From Annulohypoxylon bovei var. microspora (taxonomy: Eukaryota > Ascomycota > Sordariomycetes > Xylariales > Hypoxylaceae), in NCBI GenBank assembly GCA_022836615.1, contig MU405346.1, forward strand, positions 43,898 through 107,897: 64,000 bases of DNA, in the 5' to 3' direction. Shown in pieces: positions 47,346 to 60,770 of this stretch. A program made the translations under genes and the position numbers. Position 1 is the first letter of the stretch. Each line of letters opens with the position of its first letter. The notes beneath the pieces are model-generated. The model did no database searches, was not told where the DNA came from, and worked only from the letters and a program-made list of their open reading frames with translations.

Positions 47346-47384
47346 ATAATCATTATTAGCTCCCACCTTTTCCCGCTATGGTAC
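47346..47384 (-). repeat. Right terminal inverted repeat
   Basis: Reverse complement reads GTACCATAGCGGGAAAAGGT then GGGAGCTAATAATGATTAT. The inner 18 bp match the left end with one substitution. Confidence 0.65.
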
Positions 47385-48255
47385 GTAAGTAATAAGACCG
47401 TGCGTTTGAACCACGCTCAAGCCGCATCCGAGGTACGTGTCAGGTGACATACCCTACTTACCCCCCACACATGTCCATAACATGTATTAGCTAATACAGA
47501 TCTCCTATTCTTTCTCTTCGCAAATTCCATTCATCATCCGTCACAATTGCTTCTCCTCCGTACGGAAATGCGTCATTGTCAAAGTGGCCTTGCCATGCTT
47601 CTCGATTCCTTCGTCTTGACATGTTTGCTTTGAGCAAATAACGTTGAAATAGATCTAAGTTTGCAATCGGAATTGAACGGGGTAGCTTTTTGTTCCAGAA
47701 ATTTTGAAGCTGAAATTGATGTGAATTGAATGAGAGTAGGCGTAGTACAAGCACATAAAGATCCAAAGGTGCCATCACATAACAGTACGCCAGCCCGGCC
47801 CCCTTCAGCTCTGCCCCCGTTCGGCCCGGCCCTCCACAGCCTGGCCTCGTGGAGTCAACTGGTCCGACGAGGTGTCCTCTCGTTGAAGGAGAGGTGCTGC
47901 CAAAATGTTATGTATTGGCACATTGGTTCATCCCCATGCTTGCATTTCCTAAGGGGTAGGTAGGTATGTGGGACATTGTCAACTGACACATCTGCCCTCA
48001 ACGTCCACGTTGTCTGTCAAGCGATGTGCTTGGTGTGTTGATCTTAGTTGTATTTTCTAAGTCCTCGAGCACAGTGTCTGGGGCTAGATCTAACCTGTCG
48101 ACGTCGCTTAGATGATGTCGACTCTATTGATATGATAAGGGCTAGTACCCGAGTTTAACGAGGGTAATTGAACGGGTACAACTTTGGTGTGATTTTTTTT
48201 TCCATGGTCTTTATCAAAAATCTCCTATTGCGGTAATCCCGTATCTTTGGCGTTA
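47385..48255. other. Transition zone before the AT-rich block
   Basis: About 870 nt of near-average composition with a GC-rich patch at about 47785-47870. A 95-codon minus-strand frame at 47491-47778 shows no family pattern and is not called. The AT content jumps over less than 150 nt at about 48250-48350. Confidence 0.5.
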
Positions 48256-49383
48256 AAAGTTTATAAACCTTGTTATTTCCTAAGAGGTTATTAAGTTTAT
48301 AATGGTTAATTAAGTGTATTGTTTTAAAGGTGGGTTAAATTTAAATTTTTTAATTAATTAAATTAATAATTTTTAATTTTTAAAGTAATTTATTTACGAA
48401 AAAATGGTTTTTAATAAAATTTAATTTTTTAAAACATGAAAAATTTATTAAAAGTTAACTTTTACGCATAAACTAATAAATGGCAATAATAAATTAATTA
48501 TTTAAAATATTTATTTAATTAAGTTTTTTTAATTTTTATATATAAATATAATAAGTGGTATTAAAAGTATTAAATTAATTATTAAAGGATTTATATAATT
48601 AAAATTTTTTAATTTTTATATATAAAATTATTACGATTATTTAAAGTAATTATATTATTAATTTTTTAAATTTAATTTAATATATATAAAAAAGATTTTT
48701 AATTTTAAAAAAATAAATTAAAGTAATTAAAAATGATTTATTTAATAAAAGTAATTTATATAAATAATTTAATAAAAAATTTAATAAATGTAATTATTTA
48801 AAACGTTTATTTAATTAATTATTATAATTTATTTAATTGTAAATTAATAACTTTAAATTTATTAATTTTATTAATTAATTTAATTTTAATAATTTTATTT
48901 AATTCGATTTTTTCGTTTTAATTTAATTTAATTTATTTTAATTAATTTAATTTATTTTATTTTATTTAATTTAATATAATTAAATTAATTTAATTTAATT
49001 ATATTTAAAATTATATATTTAAAATTCTTTATAATATAATAAGAAAAATATGAATTAATATATTATTAATTATTATTTTTTTTTAAATTTTTATCTTTTT
49101 ATTATATCCGTTTTTTTATTCGTTTTATTTTATATTATTCCTTTTATTATTATATTAATTTAAAATAATATTATGTATTCGAAAAATAAAAATTATATTT
49201 ATTATATTATTTTTAATTTATTAAAAAATAATAAAAATTAATTTAATAAATTTTTATAATGAAAAAAAAAATTAAATTAAAGGGTTATTAAATGATTATA
49301 TGGAATATATTTTAAGAAATATTATAAGTAAATTATATGTTTTATATAATATTATTTTTTTATTTTTATTTTTATTAATGTTA

Positions 49384-49662
49384 TTGTTTTTATTAAAATT
49401 ATTATTTTTATTAAAGGTTTTATTTTTATTAAAAGTTTTGTTTTCGTTAAAAGTTTCGTTTCCGTTAAAGGTTTTATTTTTATTAAAGGTTTTATTTTTA
49501 TTAAAAGTTTTATTTTTATTAAAAGTTTCGTTTTTATTAAAAGTTTTGTTTTTAATGGAGGTTTTATTTTTAATAAAGGTTTTATTTTTAATGGAGGTTT
49601 TATTTTTAATGGAGGTTTTATTTTTATTAAAGGTTTTATTTTTATTAAAGTTATTGTTTTAA
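49384..49662 (+). repeat. 18-bp minisatellite in the AT-rich block
   Basis: About 15 imperfect copies of an 18-nt unit (TTTTATTTTTATTAAAGG and variants). The unit is a multiple of three without stops in one frame, so a 120-codon open frame made of LLFLLKV-type units arises. It looks like slippage expansion, not a gene. Confidence 0.8.
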
Positions 49663-52600
49663 TTATCGTTATTATTATAATTATATTTAATTTTAAATAA
49701 TTATATATTTATAATATAATTTATTTACTTTAAATTTAAACCTTATATATAAAGCATTATATAATTATTATAATTATAATAAAAAAAATTAATGAATAAA
49801 TATATTATTAATATAAGGTAAAAATCATAAAAGTTTAAAATATGATTAATTATTAAAAAAAGAAAAATTTAAAAATTTAAATATAAAATATTATATTTTA
49901 TATATAATAATAATTTTTATATATTTAATATATTAAGATGATTTTAATTAAAACGGAGTGATTTTATGGTTTTTTTATTAAATTATTTTTAAATCTTTTT
50001 TTAAAAATTAATAACTTTAATATATAATTTATATTAAAAGCTTTATTAATGTATAATATTAATTTTAATATAATTAATAACGTTTATTTTTAATTAAAAA
50101 GGTTAATATGAAACTTTATTTTTATATATAATTTCATGTATTATATATTTTATATTTAATTTAATTAATTTTTAATTTAAAGTTTTAAATTTAAAATTAT
50201 GGGATTATAAATAAGTTTTATTAATTATTATTTTTAAGTTCTTTATTATTAATTATTTTTATAAATATTTATATAATTTTTAATTTTATTATTTTATTAC
50301 TTTTAAATTTATTATATAATAATAAAATTAACGGTAATAAAATGAATTTATATAAAACGAATTTAAGAAAACTTTTTTTTAATAATTTATTTAAAGATGT
50401 TTTGTTTTATAATTAATATTAATCTTATTTTAATGATTTTTTTTTTATTTTATTATTAAGTTTTTATATAAACTTTAATGTTATTTATTATTAAGAAATA
50501 ATTATTTATAATAAATGTATTAATGATAATTATATGTATTATATTGAAAGTATATAAGATATTTTTGTTGTAAATGAGGTGATTATTAAATTGAATTATT
50601 TGAACGGGATGCTTTTTATATGGAATTATTAATAATTAAATTTAAATAAAGTTTAGGTTTTTATTTTAATTATTTCGTATTTATAAATGATGGGTATAAA
50701 AGTTTTTATTATTTTATTTTAAAGTAAAATAAATGTATGTTTAAAATTTATTTAATTTTATAATTAATGTGTGTTATAAATTAAAAGGTATAATATATTA
50801 ATTTAAATTTATATTATTAATGTTATTTTTAATGTAATTTAATTATATTTAACCTTTAAAATAAAGTTATTAATAAGAAATTAAACTTAAGATTTATTAA
50901 ATAAATTAAACCATTTGCCTTATTTATTAAAGCTTGATTTTATTAAGCTTTTATATATTATTTTTGATTTTAATTTTTTATATAATTAACGTGTTATGTA
51001 AATTAAATATAATATTTTATTTAAGAAATATGGTGGTGATTTATTATTTATATATAATAATATATATAAATTTAATATTATTATTTAAAATGGGAAGTTT
51101 ATAATATTAATTAATTAAGAAATGGTGGGTTTCTTTAAGTTAAAGTATATTAAGAAAATTCATTATATTTATAAAAGTTTAAATAAAGAAAATTTACATT
51201 TTTATAACTTTTCCATAAAACGAATTATTAATTTAATATTTTAATATAATTTATATAAAAATTTATAAGGTTTTTACGATTATTTAATGTGTTATATAAT
51301 ATTTTTTATTTTATTAATATTTTTATTTAATTTTTATACGATATTAATATATATATATTAATTAAATCTTTAATTCGATTTATAATAATTTATTATAATT
51401 TTATTTAAATGTATTAATTATTTAATACTTTATTCCATTTATTTTAATAATTAAAGGTTTATTTAATAATATAAATTAATTAAAATAAAAAGATGGAAGC
51501 TTTTAAAATTAATTACCTTAAATAATTACATGTATATAATTATGAAATTTGCTTTTTTTTAATAATTTTTTCGATTAATTAAACTTAAAAATGTTTTTTA
51601 TAATATTTTGCTTTAAGCTTTATATTCCGTTATAATAAATATTAATATTAATGTATAATTTATTTAAACGAATGGTTGTGAATTATGGTATAATGCGATG
51701 TGTTTTAAAAATAATAATAAAAGATTATTATTTAAATTATTTAATTTAATATTTATTATCGTTTTAAATGAAACGAAAATTATTAATAATGGTTTAATAA
51801 TTAATATAATATTATTATTTAATATGTATATAAATGAATTTAAATTAAAAATAAAACTTTATGTGGTATATTTTATTTTATTTATTATTTTTAACATTTA
51901 GTAATTATTTTTTATAATGGTTAATGGTATGCTTTTTATAAAATATAAATATGTTAAAACTTTAAGTAATAAATTATTTATTATTTAATATGTTTTATTA
52001 ATTACGATAATTTTATTCGGGACTTTTAATTTATGGTTTAAAAGGAAAATATATGCCTTTTAATGTTTTTTTTTAATTAATGTAATTATAACTTAAAAAT
52101 TAATTACGTATCGTATTAAATTTCGTGGTATAATTACTTTTGTTTCTTTATTTAAAATGATATTTATTAAATGTATTTATTTTATATTTAAAATAATAAT
52201 ATTATCGTTTATTTATTAACCATTTTTTAAATGTTAAAATATAACGGTAAAAGTTAAATTAATAATTTTTATTTATTAATTTAAAATTATCACGTTTATA
52301 AACTTTAAAAAGAATTAATGTTTTAAATAATGTTTATCGTTTTTAGCTTTAAAAAGTTCTTTTATTTTCTTGCATTTTCTTTGATTTGTAGCTTTTTTTA
52401 AATATAATAATAATATGTTTTAAATAAAATTAAATTAATAAAAATTATTATAAAGAATTATAATGGGTATTTTATTAAAATCTTTATTAAAGTGATTACA
52501 AGCTTATTAAAGTTAAATGTGGATATTATATAAATTATTTTTAAATATTATATTATATTTATTAATAATTAATATGTTGGTATTTTTTTATAATATGGTT

Positions 52601-52849
52601 TTTTTTAAAGTTATTTTGCTTTTTTTAATAATAAAAAGCTTTATTATAAAATGAATGGTTATTTTATTAATATAAGCTTTAATATTATTAAAAATTATAA
52701 TAATTTAAATTTATTTTTAAATTCCTTTAATTTTTAAGGTTTAAATTAATATTTTTATTATAATGTTTTTATTAATGTTACCTTTGTTTTTAAAGTAATG
52801 TAATAATTATAAGTTATATATAAAAAATATGTTTATAATTTCTTTTGCT

Positions 52850-53015
52850 TTTAAAGCATTAACTTAATTAAAATAATATAAAATCATTTTAAAAGATATA
52901 AATTATTTCTTATTTAAACCTTTGCGTTTAATTAAGATTTTAATAACTTTTATCCATGTTTTATTAAAATAATATTCGATATTTATTTTAATTAATATAT
53001 AAAAGGAATTTGTAA
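52850..53015 (-). pseudogene. Possible LINE (Tad-like) reverse-transcriptase remnant
   Basis: On the minus strand the frame INIEYYFNKTWIKVIKIL, then IKRKG, NKK and, past a stop, FISFK resembles the stretch before and at the first RT motifs of LINE elements (GYxPxxW, VxxxxKKG, RPISL) after G-to-A and C-to-T changes. The match is short, has a stop and was judged by eye, so this is a weak call. Confidence 0.25.
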
Positions 53016-56000
53016 TTTAATTTTCTTATTATATATATTAATTAATAATTAAGTTTTTATTTATTTTAAATATATTTTAATCATTTTTATTTTTTATTTT
53101 ATTATTAATTAAATTAAAGTATATATTTTATATAATATTTAATTCGCTTATAACTTATTATGATTTTATTTTGTTTAATTATTTAAGTTTTTTTTTTTAA
53201 ATTTTAATATTTTATTTAATAACTTTGTTTATATAATTATTATATTTAATAATTTATATTATTATAAGATTTAAATCGTTTTTAATTTTATAATATTAAT
53301 TTAATTCCGGAGCAATTAAAAAGTTAAATACCTTTATTATATTTTTAATTTTAAATGTTTAAAAAAATTAAATAATTATATTTTCAAATATTAAGATTTT
53401 TATATTATAATATTTTATAATGAAATTATTAATTATATTAATAAATATTATAAGTTCGTGAGCTTTAAAAATTTGTTTTATTTTTTCGGTTTTTTCGTTT
53501 TTAACTTTATTATTTTTTTCATTATTAAAGAAGTTATTTTTTATTTTAATTAACGTTTTTTAATTAAATGATTTATCGAAAATTTTTATGTTTAATATAA
53601 TATTTTCTTTAAATTTTTTTAATAAATTAAAATTAAATTCAATAAATTATAAACAATTGGGAAGGTTTTTTTTTAATTATTTTTATATTTTAAAAAGCGT
53701 TTTTTTTTTTAATAATAAAAACTTTTTTTAAGGGATAAATAACTTTAACCGGATAATTATTATACATTTATATGGTTTATTATTTTTAAAATTAAATGAA
53801 TATATATTTATTAATAAAAAAGTATTAATTTTAAATGGTTATTAAATATATTAATAAAATTATATTTATTTTATATTTTTTTTAAACTTAACATGTTGGT
53901 TTATTTATTTTACTTTACTTATTTTAAAGGTTATATTTATTAAAAAGGTATAATTATATAAATATATATCTTAAAAAATAAGGTTACGATATAAATATTT
54001 ATTAAAGGTGTTTAATTTAATATTCATTCTTTTAAATGAAATTTTTAAATTAAATAAAATTTTTATTTCATGATAAATAAATATAAGTATTTTTAAATGT
54101 TATTATTAATGTTAAACGGCGTAATATATGGTGTTATAATGTAATTATATTTAATTTTTTTATAAATAATAATATATATTATATTTAAAAATATAATTAT
54201 ATATGTTAATTAAAAATAATTTACGTTTATTAAAAATGCGGTTAAATATTTTAACCATGAAATTACGAATAATTTTATTTTTATTATTTATATTAATAAA
54301 CTTTGGTAATTGTATGATTATTTGGAAATAAATGGTAAATATTATTAATTTTTAATATAAAAAAACCTTTAATTTGGTGGTATAATTAATGATATAATAT
54401 ATTAACGTTAAAGTTTATATTATGGTGAAAATAATAATAAAATTATGATTATAGTAAGCATATATAACGATTATTAAATTTTAATAATTATAGTTAATTA
54501 ATTTTCGTTTAATATATAATATATTATTTTCATTTATATGTGTGGAGTTAATAAGTTTTTAAAACCATTTAAAATAACATTTTTTTTGTTTTTTACCTTT
54601 TATTTAAATTTTTTAAGGTTTAGAATATTTATAATATATTGTATTATATTAATGGGTTTAAGTTATAATGGTAATAAAATTTACTTTTTTTTTTATTTAA
54701 TAATTAATTGATTTAAGTTATTTTTTAAATCGTTTAATGGTTAATAATAATTTGAAATTTAAGATTTTTTATAGGATATAATTTAATTAAAATCCTTTTT
54801 AAAATATTTATTAATGTAATATAAAAGTTTAATAATATTTTAAGCATTGCCCATAACAATTAAATTAAAATAAAATTTTTTTATTTTAATGTTATCGTAA
54901 TATTAAAGAAATTTATGGAAATGGAATGTATTTTACTTATTAATTTTAATTATTTTAAAGTAATGGTTAATGGGATTAAACGTTTTATTTTTCGTTTTAA
55001 TTTTAATAATTTCTTTGAAAAAAGCATTTAAATATATGTAAAATTAAAGGATAATGAAAATAGGATTTTAATTAACTTTTTTATTTAAACTTTATTTAAT
55101 ATTTAATAAATATTATTTAATCTTTTATTTAATTGTTTAATAATAATAAGAATTTTTAAATTTTAAATTTATTTTAATATAAATAAGCGAAGATATATTA
55201 TTTAAATTAATAATAAATTAAATGGTTAATGGTTTATTTTAAATAATTAAATTTTTGATTTAATTATATTATTTTATTTTACTTTTATTTAATAATGGTT
55301 ATTATTAATTATATATTATAATTTTTATTAAAAGTTTTTATATTTAATTATTATTAATAAGTTTATTTTATTTTAATTTATTATTAGCTTTTAAAAGTTC
55401 TTTTAAACTTAATGAATTATATAAGTTAAGTATATTATTAAAAAATACCTTTTTAATTTACACCATATTAATTTAATTATTATTACTTTTAATAATGCGG
55501 TTAAATATAAGAAATGGAAACATTAGGTGCGTTATTATTATGGCACCATGTTATTAAAGTTTTAAAGAAGTTTAATTAAAATAAAAAATTAATAAAATAA
55601 TAAATCATTAAAAATTAATTTTTAAATATATATTTTTATATTAAAATTTTGTTTAACGTTTTTTTATAATTTATACGTTTGATTATTATTTATTAAAAAT
55701 GGATTATTAATACCATATAAAAATAACTTAATGAATATGGATTTAAAATAATGTAAATCTTTAAAATTCACGAATTAATTCCTTAAAAAAATGCGAATAT
55801 ATAATTTCCCATTTATAAATTTTTTAATGATATTTATATTTTTTTTATTATTAACTTTTTTATTAATTTTTTATTATTGTATTTTAGCTTTAAAAGATTA
55901 TTAAACGAATAATGTTTTTTAAGCGTTATTAAATTAATTATAACTTATATTAAAGAAATTTAATAATGTAATTATTATTATTATAAAAATTTATTAAAAC

Positions 56001-57447
56001 GATAAATCGAATTATTAAAATACTTTAAATTAATCTTGTTTATTAAGGGCATTATTAAAGTAAATATCATTATTAATGTTAATAAGTTTTTCATTAATAA
56101 TATTATAATGATATTTAAATTTAATATTAACATTATAATTAATAAGTAAATTAAATATAATGTTAATTACATTTCTTTTAAAAGTAAAATTAAGTTAATT
56201 TTATTTTAAAATGTAATTAACTTTTTTTATAACTTTTTTTTAAATATTATTAATATGGGTTAAATTAAATATAAAGGTGGGTGGAATGTATTTTTTTTTA
56301 TTATTTTAATTTTATTAAAAATCGTTATTTATTAATATGTAAACATATAAATAATTATGTTTTCGAAATTAAATTAATGTTTTTTATATAATAAATTTAT
56401 GTAAATTTAATTATGGTATAATATTTTGCTTTTTAAGTTTATTAAAATTATATTAAATAATATAAATATTATTAATTATATTTTTTATAAAATAAAGTAA
56501 AATTTTAATTATTAAGTATATGTTATTAAAAAAAATTAATATATACTTGGAAATCTTTCGATATATAAAATTAATAAATTAATTGTTTTTAAAATTAAAG
56601 GTAAATTTAGTAATTATATTAAATGTAATTAAAATTAAAAGAAACTTTTTTTTAATTAAATAAAATTATTTAATTTTAAGTGGGAAAAAATGGATGTATG
56701 GATTTTATATTATTATTAATCGGTAATTGCGCGATAATGTACCTTTTTTAATTACTTTAATATAAGAATTATAAATTTTTATAAATTTCGAACGTTAATT
56801 AAAGCATTTTAAATAATCGAATTAATAAATTAAATCTTTTTAATTTAAAAAAAAAGGGATTTTAAAAACATTTAAAAAATGTTATGGAAATAATTTTTAA
56901 AATAATATTGTTATGTTAATATTATAATATTATAATAAATATATACGATATTATTTTAATGGTAAATTTCTTTTATTTTAAATTATATGTTAAAAATTAA
57001 ATATATAAAATATTTTATAATAATTATTAATAAAATAAAAAAAATCTTTATTAATTAAAGTAATTTTTTTTATTAAAAAAACATTATTAAAATTATTTAT
57101 AACATTATTTAAAATTTAATAAATATTAATGGTATTTACATTTTATTCTTTAAATTTAACATAAAAAATAAAATTATAATTTAATGGTTTATGTTATTTT
57201 TATTTTATATAATAATTGGATTTATTATTTAATGTTATTAAATAATTATTAATATTTTTATATTTTACATTTATTTTAATGTTTAATTTTAAGATTAAAT
57301 TAATACGATTAATAAATATTATTTTAAAAAAAAGTTAAAAATAATTAAAAATGTATTTATTAAATAATATATTTTATTAAAATGAAACGAAAAATTTAAA
57401 TAATAAAAATATTAATTTAAAAGTAATGATATTTAAAAGTTTATAAG

Positions 57448-57765
57448 TGTAATTATTACGGGTCGAAAACCCGGAAAGTTAATTAAAGTAAAAATTAACG
57501 CGAACTTATATTATGGTTATAAACGTAATAAGCGTGGGTTTTTATAATGAAATTATTAATAATTTTAAATGGGTCGTGGAAATTATTAAAACACGTATAA
57601 AAGGGGTTTCCACGCTGATTAATTTAATTTATATTTTTAAATATAAATATTATAACTTTAAAAACGAAAAGTTATTATTTTTCTTTTTTTTTTTTATTAA
57701 TAAAAATAACCTTATTTTTAACTTTATATAATATAAGTTTATCGTTATTTATGGAAATTGTTACA
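57448..57765 (+). repeat. 5' LTR of the chromovirus
   Basis: Starts TGTAATTATTACGGG and ends ATTGTTACA, so the ends TGTAA and TTACA are inverted repeats. It contains the paired GGGTCGAAAACCC block near the start and the ACACGTATAAAAGGGG box (about 57591-57606), a likely core promoter. A chance 72-codon frame lies inside. Confidence 0.8.
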
Positions 57766-58806
57766 TATTTTTATTAATTACTTTTTAATTAATAAAAGTT
57801 TTTAAAAAAACGTTTATTACGTTAAACGATAATTTAATATATAAATATTTTTTAAATAATAAGCGATTAAAACTTTATAACATTTATTATTTTTTATTAA
57901 TATAATTTAAATATATATAAACTTTTCGATAACTTTTTTAATAACTTTATAATTAACTTATTAAATAACTTTAATTCGTTTCACGAAACCGAAAAAATGA
58001 CTTTAATTAAAAATAAATATTTAATTTAAATTAACGAATAAAAAGATTTTTCGATATACATGGTTATATTAAATTTTTTTATTTCGGAAAATATAATATA
58101 TTTTAAATTAAAAAAAAATAAATGTTTAAAGATTATATTTTTGGTTTTAATTAAAAAACGGCAGCATTTAATATAATAATTTAACACGAAAAAGTCCGAT
58201 GAATTATATAATAATAAAACTTTTATTTAAATTTTAATCGAGAAATTTAAAAATAAATAATCGATTTAAACCGTTTATTAAAACTTAATTAAAATATATT
58301 AAAATGTTTTTTAATATTTCGGCAATTTCTTTATTAATTTTAAAAGTAAATTAATTTTAATTAATGGGTTAAATTAAAAAAAAGAAAATAAAATTAATTA
58401 TATTAATGTGAGGTTAAATAATAAATTAAAGAATGTTTTTATGGTAAAAAAGTTAAATAAAAAAAATTACGATAAATGGGTGGTTAAGGTTAATAACGTA
58501 ACAATTAAAATGGAAAAAACATCGGATTATAAAAAAAAAAATAACCATTTTACGACCATTTAATACGAAAAAACATTTAATTAAAAGGCCGTTAACTTTA
58601 TTAATATAATAGTTATTTAAAAATAAAAATTAAAGTTTAATAAAAACGGAAATACGGTTATAAATGAAATGAATTATATAATTTTAACCGTTGCGATAAT
58701 TGCAACGATGGGTTAAATAAATAACTCGCGTTAAAATAATAATAATTTATTAAAGGTATAATGGAAGTTAAATTAAAAGTTTAAGAAATTTAAAAAAGAA
58801 AATAAA

Positions 58807-58851
58807 TGTGCTTATTATACGAAAACAAGGCACCTTGTAATAACTTGCCCG
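58807..58851 (+). pseudogene. Gag zinc knuckle (CCHC), second Cys lost
   Basis: The frame reads C-x2-Y-x4-H-x4-C (CAYYTKTRHLVITCP). Spacing equals CX2CX4HX4C with the second Cys now Tyr (TAT), explained by a G-to-A change of TGT, as RIP produces. This marks the end of Gag. Confidence 0.7.
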
Positions 58852-59937
58852 TTATTTCGAACCGCATTTTAATTAAATCGTGGCAACGGAAATAATACGC
58901 TACGAATGGTTATTATAAAGGTTTAAAATGATTGGAATGTTAAAAATAATTACGAATTATTAAAGTGTTTAAAAAACGAGTAATTTTTAAATAAAATCGC
59001 ACTTAAAGGTTAATATTAAAACTTATAAATATTAAAAAAGTTTTAAATAAAATATATATTATTTTTTTTTAATCGAAACTTTATTAAACGAATAAAAGTT
59101 TATTAATATATTTATAAATTCGAAATGTTTAATATATTTAACATTTAATAAAAAACTTATACGATAAATAAAGTTACCGCGTATATTTATTTAAAAGAAA
59201 AAATTAAAATTAATTAAAAATAAAGAATTTTATACGATCGATACATTTATATATACGGAAATTAATATAAACGGTAAAAAAAAACGGATATAAAGTTATG
59301 TTATTTTAAATTTCGCGTTTTTTTTAATATTAAGAAAATTATAAATGGAATGGAACGACGTTATTTATAAAGCGAAAAAAAAGTCGATTAAAATAAATTT
59401 AAAAAAATATAATTTAATAATATATAAAAAAGGTTAAAATATTATTTAAACATTTTACGATATTAAAATAAAATGCTTATAAATTAAAGAAATTAAATAT
59501 ATAATAAAAAATGTGTTTTTAACATTTATAATTTAAAAAAAAAAACGTTAATATAAGAAAAACGGCGAAAACGTTTAAATTTTTAATGTTATTATACGAA
59601 ATATTAATATCGCATTAAAAAAAAAAAAAAGCTTACGATTAATTAAATTTAAAAGGTGTTATTTAATGAATTAAAGGATTAAATTAAAATTTTTTTAAAT
59701 AATGAAAGTATAACGTTATTATTATTAAAATTAAAATTAAATATTAAAGTTAATTTATAAAAAAACAATTAAAATAAAAAAAAAAAAGTTTTATAAAAGC
59801 TTTTATATAACATGTTAAAAAAAAAGCTTTTAATATTATGAAAAACTTTAATAAACTTATTAAATAAAAGGTGGATTAAAGTTAATAATTTATTAAAAAA
59901 AATATCGGTATTATTCGTAAAGAAATTAAAAAATGGC

Positions 59938-60605
59938 TTTTAATTTTATATGGATTATAAAGCTTTTAACGTTATTTTAATACACGATTATTACTCGTTA
60001 TTATTAATTAAAGAAACCTTACGATTTTTTTATAAGGTTAAATGGTTAATTAAGGTCGATGTTAAAGTTATATTTTATAAGTTACGGATAAAAAAAAAAA
60101 TAAATAAAAAACCGTTTTTCGTATTTAATTTAAAGCTTTTAAATGGTTAATTACATCCTTTAAATTATGCGGGGCGTTAATGGCGTTTTAACGTTATATT
60201 AATAAAACTTTATCCGATTTTTTAAATGATTATTATTTAATATACATGGATAACGTGGTAATTTATTTAAATAAGTTTTATAAAAACTATATAAATAAAA
60301 TTAAAATGGTGTTAAAACGTTTCGGTAATATTAATTTGAAATTAAATTTCTTTAAATGCTTTTTTACCGTAAAGGAAATTAAATATTTAAATTTTATCGT
60401 TATGGTGGGAAAAAAAATTAAAATAAACCTCGATAAAATTATAATTATTAAAAGGTGGAAACCATTTACGAACGTACGGGGAGTTTATAACTTTTTAAGG
60501 TTCGCGAACTTTTATAAAACGTTTATTAAAAAATTTAATAAATTAATTACCTTTTTAACCATTTTAATGAAAAAAAAGCCTTTTTTAAATAAAGGTAAAA
60601 AGTAA
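59938..60605 (+). pseudogene. Reverse transcriptase domain, inactivated
   Basis: First segment 59950-60150 reads DYKAFNVILIHDYYSLLLIKE, then IKVDVKVIFYKLRI, matching the DYRALN...RYPLPLI...KLDLRGAYHxIRI order of gypsy RT. After a frame change near 60140, FKLCGALMAF*RYINKTLSDF matches PFGLxxAPxxFQRYIN. The catalytic YxDD is YMDN at 60243-60254, so the second Asp is lost. Next, LKLNFFKCFFTVKEIKYLNF matches the L-x-KC-F-x5-YLGF block and NFLRFANFYKTFIKKF matches SFLGFANFYRRFI. Confidence 0.85.
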
Positions 60606-60669
60606 ATATAACGTTCGAAAAATTAAAATATTTATTTATTATTACATCGATTTTAACTTATTAAAATTT

Positions 60670-60770
60670 TAATTAAAAAATGTATTTAAAAGCGGATTAT
60701 TCGGGATGGGCTTTAAAAGTTTATTTTTTATAAAAAAATTATAATGAAATATTAAAGCTTATAACTTATT
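60670..60770 (+). pseudogene. RNase H domain fragment
   Basis: The frame ADYSGWALKVYF at about 60692-60727 corresponds to the DASxxAxGAVL segment that opens RNase H in gypsy elements. Stops follow. Only the start of the domain is readable. Confidence 0.6.

Larger units (their letters stand above)
46284..47384. mobile_element. Non-autonomous TIR element with subterminal repeats and internal arrays
   Basis: The ends at 46284-46317 and 47346-47384 are imperfect inverted repeats: both read GTACC, then GGGAA, then GGGAGCTAATAAT[C/G]ATTAT going inward. Inside each end, AATAATCATT occurs several times: forward in the left 150 bp and as AATGATTATT in the right 150 bp, a mirrored subterminal arrangement typical of cut-and-paste transposons such as hAT or Mutator-like elements. 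There is no transposase frame. The centre is a series of different short tandem arrays. No clear target-site duplication is found in the flanks, so the exact outer limits are uncertain by several bases. Confidence 0.6.
48256..57447. other. RIP-type AT-rich block, mostly unidentifiable degraded repeats
   Basis: About 9.2 kb of A/T with rare G and C, full of TTAA, ATTA and TATA and with stops in every frame. This is what repeat-induced point mutation (C to T at CpA on both strands) leaves after heavy action on transposon copies. Apart from the 18-bp minisatellite and one possible LINE remnant, no gene or domain could be read. No tRNA, rRNA or mitochondrial gene was found in it. Confidence 0.75.

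Noticed and set aside
47491..47778. 95-codon minus-strand frame near the AT-rich border
   Set aside because: No conserved pattern, no splice-supported extension and no clear promoter; treated as chance.
49300..49662. 120-codon open frame in the AT-rich block as a membrane protein
   Set aside because: The frame is the translation of an 18-nt minisatellite and has no independent gene evidence.
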